Notes under the pieces: model-generated
The model's database searches: none
The model's input: the letters and a program-made list of their open reading frames with translations, nothing else
Told to the model about the DNA's origin: nothing
Shown: in pieces, positions 1 to 5,022 of the stretch
How positions within the stretch are numbered: the first letter of the stretch is position 1
How the letters are laid out: each line of letters opens with the position of its first letter
Source of the DNA: Actinomycetota bacterium
Lineage (GTDB): Bacteria; Actinomycetota; Thermoleophilia; Solirubrobacterales; Solirubrobacteraceae
DNA length: 5,861 bases
Reading direction: 5' to 3'
NCBI GenBank assembly: GCA_005883905.1
Contig: VAYD01000233.1
Span: forward strand, 1 to 5,861
Position numbers and translations under genes: made by a program

Positions 1-177
1 CAGCATCACGGCGCGTACTTCCTCGACGACCACGGCGCGCTCATCCCTGCCAGCCACGCCGAGTACGAGCACGCCCAGGTGCTGCAGCAGCGCATCTTCA
101 CGCTCATCCCTGGTGCCTTCTTCGCGGCCGCGCTCGTAGTGAACCTCGGCCCGCCCTGGGGGATCGCGAGGCTCTAG
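1..177 (+). CDS. 3' end of an unidentified gene, hydrophobic C-terminus
   Basis: Reading frame 1 is open from the window edge to a TAG at 175-177 and encodes the last 58 residues of a protein whose start lies outside the window. Third codon positions are almost all G or C, as expected of a real gene here; the overlapping frame 3 is also open but has much less natural composition. The visible part begins with a polar stretch containing YFLDD and AEYEHAQVLQQR. It then has a hydrophobic segment (FTLIPGAFFAAALVVNL, about residues 33-49) followed by a short tail ending in IARL. That shape suggests a membrane-associated C-terminus. I do not recognise the family. It is followed by the MBL-fold remnant on the same strand, with no terminator evident between them. 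Confidence 0.6.
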   Translation, partial: QHHGAYFLDDHGALIPASHAEYEHAQVLQQRIFTLIPGAFFAAALVVNLGPPWGIARL

Positions 178-182
178 CAGCT

Positions 183-532
183 CAGGTCATCCGCGTCCGA
201 GCTCTCGGATCACCGATGATCAAGCTCTCCCACCCCGAATGGAGCAACAACGTGGGAGACCTCGGCCAGGCCGCGCTGCGCGAGGAGCAGCTCGAGGCGC
301 TCGGCAGGATCGACCTGCTGCTCGTGCCCGTCGGCGCGGGGCCGACGATCGGCGCCGCGCAGGCCCGCGAGATCGTCGACCAGGTGCAGGCGAGGTTCGT
401 CGTCCCGCACCACTGCTCGACGACTTCGCCGCGCGGTTCGAGCACGTGCACCGAGCCGAGACGCCGGCCGTCGACCTCGGCGATCTCGCGGGCGCCGACG
501 GGCCGCTGCTCGTGGTCCCGGCTGCGCCCTAA
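183..532 (+). pseudogene. MBL-fold metallo-hydrolase (UlaG/UPF0173-like), C-terminal remnant, frameshifted
   Basis: The frame holding an ATG at 216 reads GDLGQAALREEQLEALG, IDLLLVPVGAGPTIGAAQA and RFVVPHH. These match the second half of small MBL-fold hydrolases, in which GDLG carries a metal-binding Asp and VVPMHYRT a metal-binding His. After VVPHH (about 400-415) the likeness stops in this frame and resumes in the frame ending at 532, which reads LLDDFAARFEHVHRAETPAVDLGDLAGADGPLLVVPAAP in two blocks either side of VHRAE. A few codons of the normal HYRT loop seem to be missing and the frame shifts. The N-terminal half with the HxHxDH zinc motif is absent: upstream lies only a short spacer and then the stop of the preceding gene. 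The remnant is therefore damaged at both the 5' end and the middle and is very unlikely to be active. The family call is from memory of its motifs. Confidence 0.7.
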
Positions 533-633
533 AGGGTGTTCAGGCGCCCGGCGCGCGTTGAACCGACGATGATCTGGATCAGGGGGCGGTCGATCGGGTT
601 GTGCACGGCGGTGTCGAGCGGTATGCGGGTCAT
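529..633 (-). pseudogene. NADPH-dependent FMN reductase, N-terminal stub
   Basis: An ATG at 633 with a GGAAAGG ribosome binding site about six bases upstream starts a 34-codon frame. It reads MTRIPLDTAVHNPIDRP, then LIQIIVGSTRAGR, then LNTL and a TAG at 529-531. The IIVGSTRxGR segment is the first beta strand and phosphate-binding loop of flavodoxin-like NAD(P)H:FMN reductases, which normally run to about 180-200 residues. Everything after residue 30 is missing, so the protein cannot bind FMN or dimerise. It is the third gene of the ABC operon, 32 bases after the permease stop, so it was probably made together with the exporter. Its stop overlaps the stop region of the convergent MBL remnant, placing a DNA junction at about 533-545. 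An intact short peptide gene is possible but unlikely. Confidence 0.65.
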
Positions 634-665
634 GGCTTTCCTTTCCGCGCGGCTGTTGGATGGGG

Positions 666-1526
666 TCAGCTGACGGCCGCGCGGCTGAACGCTCTGACTG
701 ACAGCGCCGAGAAGGCGGCTGCGAAGAGCGCCACCACGGCGAGGCTCAGCCACGCCTCGGCGGTCGTGTTGCTCATGCCCCAGATGTCGTGCAGTCCGGT
801 GCCCTTCGGATCCACGAGGCCGTAGCGCATCAGCGCCATCGCATGGGTGAGCGGCAGAACCTTGGCGAAGGCCGTCAGTGCTCCGGGTAGGGCGCTGATC
901 GGGAACAGCGCGCCGGCGAAGAACCACGGCAGGATGGCGATCACCGGGGTGGCGCCGATGTACTCCTCCTGCTGGTGGATGCGCGCCGCCAGCGTCTCGG
1001 CGATGCCGTACATCAGGATGACGAACAGCAGCGCCGCGAGGACGAACCACGCCACGCCGGAGGCGCGGATGTGGAAGTCGGCGCCGCGCAGCGCGGCCGC
1101 GGCGATCACGACCACGATCTGCAGCGCGCACAGACCGAGGACCACCAGCAGGTTGCCGGCGACCAGCAACGGCCGGGGCACCGGCGCGGCGAGCAGCTCG
1201 CGCTGGGCGCCGCTGTCGCGGTCGACGATGACGCTCAGCCCGGCGAACGTGGTCGCCAGCGGGACAAGCAGACCCACGGTGCCGACCGCGACGAACGCCG
1301 TGTAGTCGATGCTCGAGTGCAGGCCACCGAGCGCATCCTTGAGCGCCGGGGCGATCACCAGCGCGAACAGGATCGGGGTGAGCATCGGGACCGCGATCTG
1401 GCGGGGGTTGTGTGCCGTGAGCGCTGCTCGACGGGCCGCGAGCGTGCGCAGCGACCGGACGAGGCTGGTCCGCTGCGGCATCCGGAGGCGTGCCGTCGGG
1501 GAAGGTTCGGCAATGGTTGTGGCCAT
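666..1526 (-). CDS. ABC-2 type exporter permease (DrrB-like)
   Basis: This encodes 286 residues, a normal length for DrrB-type permeases. It should form the membrane channel of an ABC exporter driven by the ATPase encoded just upstream. After a polar, Arg-rich N-terminus (1-43, cytoplasmic), about six hydrophobic segments are visible at roughly 45-62, 76-100, 120-145, 158-180, 192-212 and 259-278. Between the second and third is the family's cytoplasmic signature, here DRDSGAQRELLAAPVPRPLL (102-121). LPLTHAMALMR (224-234) matches the conserved LP.TH...LR motif before the last membrane segment. The ATG at 1526 has a GAAAGGAC site at 1533-1540, and only 23 bases separate it from the ATPase stop, so the two genes form one operon. 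DrrB relatives export drugs, antibiotics or lipids; nothing here identifies the substrate. Confidence 0.9.
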   Translation of the reverse strand: MATTIAEPSPTARLRMPQRTSLVRSLRTLAARRAALTAHNPRQIAVPMLTPILFALVIAPALKDALGGLHSSIDYTAFVAVGTVGLLVPLATTFAGLSVIVDRDSGAQRELLAAPVPRPLLVAGNLLVVLGLCALQIVVVIAAAALRGADFHIRASGVAWFVLAALLFVILMYGIAETLAARIHQQEEYIGATPVIAILPWFFAGALFPISALPGALTAFAKVLPLTHAMALMRYGLVDPKGTGLHDIWGMSNTTAEAWLSLAVVALFAAAFSALSVRAFSRAAVS

Positions 1527-1549
1527 CGTGATGTCCTTTCTCGTGAAGG

Positions 1550-2494
1550 TCAGGCGGCCTGGGCCGCGCTCGCGCCGGTCAGGCGCAGGTAGACGTCGTC
1601 GAGGGTCGGCTGGCGCGTGCTGATGTCACTCGCCGACAGACCCGCCTGGTCGATGGCCCGCAGCGCGTCGCCGACCGAGACGTCGTGCAGCGGCACCGTG
1701 AGCGTCGCGCCGATCACGTAGGCGTCGGCCGCGGCGACGCCGTGGGCTCCCAGGGCGGCCAGGGCGACAGTCACGTCGCCCTCCACGCGCAGCTGCAGCA
1801 GCTGATCGCCGAGGCGCGCAAGCAGCTTCGTCGGGGTGTCGAGCGCCACGATCTCGCCCTCGTGCACGATCGCCACCCGGTCACACAGGCGCTGAGCCTC
1901 GTCGAGGTAATGCGTCGTCAAGACGATCGTCATGTCGTCGCGCCGGCGCAGCAGGGCGATCACGTCGAGCAGCTCCTGGCGGATGCGCGGGTCCAGCCCG
2001 ACCGTCGGCTCGTCGAGGAACAGCACGAGGGGGTTCGAGACGAGCGCCCGGGCGATCTCGAGCCGCCTGCGCTGGCCGCCGCTGTAGCCGCCCACGGAGC
2101 GGTCGATGATCTCGTCGATCCCCAGCAGCGCGCTGAGCTCCTCGACGCGCTGGTCGGCGTGCTCGCGCCGGACGCCCCACAGATCCGCGTGGAGCTGCAG
2201 GTTCGCGCGGCCGGTGAGGCCCTTGTCGACCACCGCCTCCTGGAAGACGACGCTGCTCATGCTGCGCGCCTGCAGGGGCCGGGAAACGACGTCATAGCCG
2301 CCTAGCGATGCGGTCCCGGAGGTCGGGAGAACCGTCGTCGTGAGCATGCCGATCGTGGTCGACTTCCCGGCCCCGTTGGGCCCAAGGAGCCCGAACACCT
2401 CGCCTGCGTACACATCGAAGTCGATGCCTTTGACGGCCTCGACACCACCGGGATAGGTCTTCTTCAGCTGCCGAACGGACACAGCAGTGGTCAT
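1550..2494 (-). CDS. ABC exporter ATP-binding protein (DrrA-like)
   Basis: This 314-residue protein is the ATP-hydrolysing subunit that should pair with the permease downstream. The motifs occur in the usual order: Walker A GPNGAGKST (38-46), Q-loop Gln at 85, signature YSGGQRRRLEIARAL (137-151), Walker B LVLFLDEP (156-163) followed by TVGLDP, and the switch His at 195 (TTHYLDEA). The stretch after about residue 220 is the extra C-terminal domain typical of DrrA/CcmA-type exporters, ending QPTLDDVYLRLTG, which is highly characteristic of that group. The ATG at 2494 is preferred because AAGGAGG lies six bases upstream and the protein then begins exactly at the usual TTAVSVRQLKKTYPGG. An upstream in-frame start at 2596 would run through the promoter region. 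Transcription is predicted from the ECF41-type promoter at 2527-2553, giving a leader of about 26 bases. Confidence 0.95.
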   Translation of the reverse strand: MTTAVSVRQLKKTYPGGVEAVKGIDFDVYAGEVFGLLGPNGAGKSTTIGMLTTTVLPTSGTASLGGYDVVSRPLQARSMSSVVFQEAVVDKGLTGRANLQLHADLWGVRREHADQRVEELSALLGIDEIIDRSVGGYSGGQRRRLEIARALVSNPLVLFLDEPTVGLDPRIRQELLDVIALLRRRDDMTIVLTTHYLDEAQRLCDRVAIVHEGEIVALDTPTKLLARLGDQLLQLRVEGDVTVALAALGAHGVAAADAYVIGATLTVPLHDVSVGDALRAIDQAGLSASDISTRQPTLDDVYLRLTGASAAQAA

Positions 2495-2500
2495 GTCGTT

Positions 2501-2506
2501 CCTCCT
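2501..2506 (-). promoter_or_regulatory. Shine-Dalgarno site of the ABC ATPase gene
   Basis: AGGAGG on the minus strand, six bases before the ATG at 2494. It is a full match to the anti-Shine-Dalgarno sequence and fixes the start at 2494 over the longer upstream alternative. It contrasts with the divergent sigma gene, which has no such site. Confidence 0.85.
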
Positions 2507-2526
2507 TGCATTGCCCTCACCCGAAA

Positions 2527-2553
2527 GACGAGCGCCGCGCAATTGATGTGACG
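2527..2553 (-). promoter_or_regulatory. ECF41-type promoter driving the ABC operon
   Basis: On the minus strand, CGTCACA (2553 to 2547) is followed by 16 bases and then CGTC (2530 to 2527). The ECF41 consensus, as I recall it from work on that sigma family, is TGTCACA in the -35 region and CGTC in the -10 region, so this is one mismatch in eleven. Transcription would start near 2520, about 26 bases before the ATPase ATG and upstream of its ribosome binding site. The identical spacer in the divergent promoter supports both calls. The prediction is that the neighbouring sigma factor switches on the exporter operon. Confidence 0.75.
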
Positions 2554-2570
2554 CACCGCCGTGTGTCACA
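2547..2570. repeat. Near-perfect 24-base inverted repeat between the divergent promoters
   Basis: The halves read TGTGACGCAC and GTGTGTCACA around four central bases; 20 of the 24 positions obey the symmetry. The outer seven bases of each half are the two -35 elements, but the symmetry continues inwards through CAC/GTG, which those elements do not require. The centre lies between 2558 and 2559, and the two -10 elements are also mirror-placed about it. It may be only a by-product of back-to-back promoters, or an operator for a dimeric regulator. Confidence 0.6.
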
Positions 2571-2590
2571 CCGATCGCGGCCCAACCGTC
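2564..2590 (+). promoter_or_regulatory. ECF41-type autoregulatory promoter of the sigma gene
   Basis: TGTCACA (2564-2570), 16 bases, then CGTC (2587-2590): a full match to the recalled ECF41 consensus. The start of transcription would fall at about 2596-2600, right at the GTG start at 2601, so the message should be leaderless or nearly so. This agrees with the absence of any Shine-Dalgarno sequence before the GTG. Self-activation is usual for ECF sigma factors. Confidence 0.82.
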
Positions 2591-2600
2591 TCCCATGTAG

Positions 2601-3488
2601 GTGACTGATTTCCGACAGCACGAGTTGCTCGCAGACGAGTTCGAGCGCCATCGCTCGCACCTGCGAGCAGTCGCCTACCGCATGCTCGGATCGGTCAGCG
2701 ACGCCGACGATGCCGTGCAGGAGTGCTGGCTGCGACTCAGCCGCTCGGGGGCCGACGACATCGTCAACATGTCCGGCTGGCTGACGACCGTCGTGGCGCG
2801 CGTCGCGCTCGACATGCTGCGCGCCCGCCGGTCACGCCGCGAGGACTACATCGGCACCGTGCTGCCCGAGCCGATCGTCAGCATCCCCGACAGCGACCCG
2901 GACCCGGAACAACAGGCGTTGTTGGCCGACTCCGTGGGCCTCGCGCTGCTGGTCGTGCTCGACTCGCTGTCCCCGGCCGAGCGACTGGCATTCGTCCTGC
3001 ACGACATGTTCGCGCTGCCATTCAGCGAGATCGCGAGCATCGCCGGCACGACCCCGGCCGCGGCGCGGCAACTGGCCAGTCGCGCCCGGCGCCGCGTCCG
3101 TGGAGCAGTGCCGCCCGTGGACTCCGACCTCGAGCAGCAGCGAGAGGTGATCGCCGCCTTCCTCGAGGCCTCGCGCAACGGCAGCTTTCAGGACCTTGTC
3201 GCGATCCTGCACCCGGACGCGGTGTTCCGCATCGATGCCGGAGGCCGTACGGAGCTCGCGCGGGCGCCGGTGCATGGCGCCGAGGCCGTCGCCGACCAGG
3301 TTCTTGCTCGTGGCACGCCGATGGCGCGCTTCGCGCGCCACGCGATGGTCAATGGTTCCGCCGGAGTGCTCGTCGCACCCGCGGGCCGGCTGCTGGCCGT
3401 TCTCGGCTTCACGATCGTCGAGCGGCGCATCATCGCGATCGACCTGATCGCAGATCCCCAGAAGCTCGCCCGCATCTCGCCGCGGTAA
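2601..3488 (+). CDS. ECF41-type sigma factor with fused SnoaL-like domain
   Basis: This 295-residue protein directs RNA polymerase to ECF-type promoters. Region sigma-2 spans about 8-75, with the typical YRMLGSVSDADDAVQECWLR and GWLTTVVARVALDMLRARR. Region sigma-4 spans about 115-167 (LDSLSPAERLAFVLHDMF, then the helix-turn-helix AGTTPAAARQLASRARRRV). Residues 177-287 form the SnoaL-like C-terminal domain that replaces a separate anti-sigma factor in ECF41. The linker reads YIGTVLPEP (83-91), where ECF41 normally has a WLP motif. The C-terminal hallmarks are DAGGR (212-216, usually DGGGR) and ADPQKL (284-289, usually NPDKL). All are recognisable but altered. The GTG at 2601 follows an in-frame ATG-TAG at 2595-2600 and lacks a Shine-Dalgarno site, consistent with a leaderless message from 2564-2590. 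M. tuberculosis SigJ belongs to the same group. The divergent ABC operon is the likely target; no adjacent anti-sigma gene is seen. Confidence 0.93.
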   Translation: MTDFRQHELLADEFERHRSHLRAVAYRMLGSVSDADDAVQECWLRLSRSGADDIVNMSGWLTTVVARVALDMLRARRSRREDYIGTVLPEPIVSIPDSDPDPEQQALLADSVGLALLVVLDSLSPAERLAFVLHDMFALPFSEIASIAGTTPAAARQLASRARRRVRGAVPPVDSDLEQQREVIAAFLEASRNGSFQDLVAILHPDAVFRIDAGGRTELARAPVHGAEAVADQVLARGTPMARFARHAMVNGSAGVLVAPAGRLLAVLGFTIVERRIIAIDLIADPQKLARISPR

Positions 3489-3495
3489 CGCAGCG

Positions 3496-4445
3496 CTACG
3501 CCGCGACGGCCCAGCGCGCGAGCGTCTTGCGCAGGCTCGTGAGGGCGACGAGGCCGACGGGCGCCGGGAGCCAGATCGCGATGCAGCGGTAGCCGAGGAC
3601 CGAGACGAGCGCGACGTCGGCGTCGACGCCGAACGCCAGCAGCACGCCGACGATCCCGCCGCTGACGGCGCCCGGGATCGGGACGGTGTTGCCGGCCTGG
3701 CCGACGAAGTAGGCGAACACGAAGACGAGCAGCGACGGCGCGGCGCCGAACGCGTGCAGCATCGCGCCGAGCACGGCTGCGTCGAACGCCCACCACGCGA
3801 CGGCGCCGAGCAGCCGCGGGTCCGGCGACCTGACGAACCGCAGCGCCTCGCCGACCGCCTCGCCGAGGAGCCGTGCGCCGGATCGGATGCGGGAGACGCC
3901 GGAGCCCGGCGTACGAAGTCCCAGGACGAGCGCCACAGCGATCGCAAGCGCCGCGACGGCGGCCGGCACCGCGGCGAGCGTCGTCGGTCCCGAGCCCTTG
4001 CTCGCGAGCAGCGCGCCTGAGATCGCGATCGCGCCGAGGAAGACCGCGTAGAGCAGCACCAGGAACGTCAACAGCGTGCGGCCCGCGGCGCGAGCGCCCA
4101 TGCCCGTCCTGCGCAGCGCCCAAGGCGCGTCGCGGCGGCGCCGCCGAGCGTCACCTGCACGCTCTCGCGCACGCCCATCCGCGGCGTCGCGCGGCCTGCG
4201 ACGAGCCACAGCAGCGCGACGTAACCCGCGAACGAGAGCACCTCGAACAATGCTGCCGCCGCGACCCAGCGCGGATCGGCTTCGACCGCCCGCTGCAGCG
4301 CGTCGGTAAACGCCCGCACCGGCCCGCCCGCAACGATCAGCGCGCCGCCCGCAACCACCAGCGCCGCCGCAGGCACCAACGCACGCCGACCGAGCTCGCG
4401 AACATCGAGCGAAGGAAGAGCGAAGTCGGCCGAGGGTAGTTGCAT
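3496..4445 (-). pseudogene. UPF0104 / LPG-synthase-TM-like membrane protein, frameshifted
   Basis: Two overlapping frames together resemble one polytopic membrane protein of the family related to the flippase part of lysylphosphatidylglycerol synthase. Starting at the ATG at 4445, the first frame gives 108 good residues with segments ALVPAAALVVAGGALIV and FEVLSFAGYVALLWLVAG and ends in VQVTLGGAAATRL at about 4122. The likeness then continues in another frame as WALRRTGMGARAAGRTLLTFLVLLYA and runs to a TAG at 3496-3498. It includes GQAGNTVPIPGAVSGGIVGVLLAFG and YRCIAIWLPAPVGL, which match the conserved PIPGG.GG.E and YR...FWLP region. Relatives have roughly a dozen extra residues (a Gly/Ala-rich TAGAGG-like stretch) between TRL and WAL, so a short deletion that also shifts the frame is inferred. 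The stop is seven bases from the convergent sigma gene stop. The start has only a weak ribosome binding site. A sequencing or assembly error is possible. Confidence 0.75.
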
Positions 4446-4587
4446 GGATCTCAGTGATGGTTTCGACTGCCGGCGGCGCTGTGCGTGACACCGATCACCT
4501 ACTACGACGGAACGGCGCGTCCGGACTCATCGGTCGCAACCGGAAATCTGCAACCGTGGAACGACGACCACGGACCAGGAGGCCGGC
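4446..4587. promoter_or_regulatory. Divergent intergenic region before osmC and the UPF0104-like gene
   Basis: These 142 bases lie between two divergent starts and should hold a promoter for each. Its composition is less GC-extreme than the coding regions on both sides. I see no convincing -35/-10 pair for either direction. The only clear signal is AGGAGG at 4577-4582, five bases before the osmC ATG. Confidence 0.4.
4577..4582 (+). promoter_or_regulatory. Shine-Dalgarno site of osmC
   Basis: AGGAGG five bases before the ATG at 4588. It supports this start for osmC over longer overlapping frames that begin near 4485. Confidence 0.85.
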
Positions 4588-5022
4588 ATGGCGGTACGCA
4601 AGGGCAGCGCGGAGTGGCGCGGCGACCTGAAGGGCGGCGAGGGCAACTTCGCCCTGGGGAACGGCGAGATCAGCGCGAGCTACACGTTCAAGTCGCGCTT
4701 CGAGGGCGAGGGTCCCGGGAGCAATCCGGAGGAGCTGATCGGCGCGGCGCAGGCCGCCTGCTACGCGATGCAGCTCGCGGCGATGCTCGGCGAGGCCGGG
4801 ACGCCGGCAACGTCGATCCGCGCCACCGCGAACGTCGAGCTGCGGTTCGTCGACGACGCACCGACGATCACGAAGATCGCGATCGACGCCACCGGCGACG
4901 TGCCCGGCATCAGCGACGACGACTTCACCGCCAAGGCGCAGGAGGCCAAGCAGGCCTGCCTGATCTCCCGCGCCCTGGCAGCTGTCCCCGAGATCACGCT
5001 CGAGGCGCGCCTCGCGAGCTAG
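4588..5022 (+). CDS. osmC: OsmC-family peroxiredoxin
   Basis: This encodes 144 residues, the full length of OsmC proteins, which reduce organic hydroperoxides in the cytoplasm using two active-site cysteines. Both are present: Cys58 in AAQAACYAMQLA and Cys124 in EAKQACLISRAL. Arg37 and Glu48/49 of SRFEGEGPGSNPEELIGAA fit the conserved residues that help position the peroxide. The N-terminal GSAEWRGDLKGGEGNFAL is the usual beta-strand opening of the family. The ATG at 4588 is well supported by AGGAGG at 4577-4582. The CLISRAL motif, where many relatives have CPVSRAL, is conservative around the cysteine. The gene stands alone and ends head-on against the CHAD gene with no bases between the two stops. 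Peroxide or osmotic stress control is likely from the family, but no operator is visible. Confidence 0.95.
   Translation: MAVRKGSAEWRGDLKGGEGNFALGNGEISASYTFKSRFEGEGPGSNPEELIGAAQAACYAMQLAAMLGEAGTPATSIRATANVELRFVDDAPTITKIAIDATGDVPGISDDDFTAKAQEAKQACLISRALAAVPEITLEARLAS

Noticed and set aside
490..529. Hairpin formed by GGGCGC and GCGCCC at the end of the MBL remnant.
   Set aside because: The loop is long, it lies inside coding-like sequence and no T-tract follows, so it is not convincing as a terminator.
529..1131. 200-codon minus-strand frame running through the permease into the reductase stub.
   Set aside because: Only the last 34 codons, from the ATG at 633, are real; the upstream part is an out-of-frame reading of the permease gene.
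2495..2596. Longer start for the ABC ATPase at 2596 adding 34 residues.
   Set aside because: The added residues have no family likeness, the region holds both promoters, and AGGAGG clearly supports the ATG at 2494.
3481..3505. Possible bidirectional terminator between the sigma gene and the UPF0104-like gene (CGCGG paired with CCGCG).
   Set aside because: The stem is five base pairs with a mismatched interior and no T-run on either side; such matches are common in this composition.
4464..4490. A third ECF41-like element on the minus strand before the UPF0104-like gene (TGTCACG, 15 bases, AGTC).
   Set aside because: It has a mismatch in each box and the spacer is one base short. A six-of-seven match is not rare in 140 bases on two strands.
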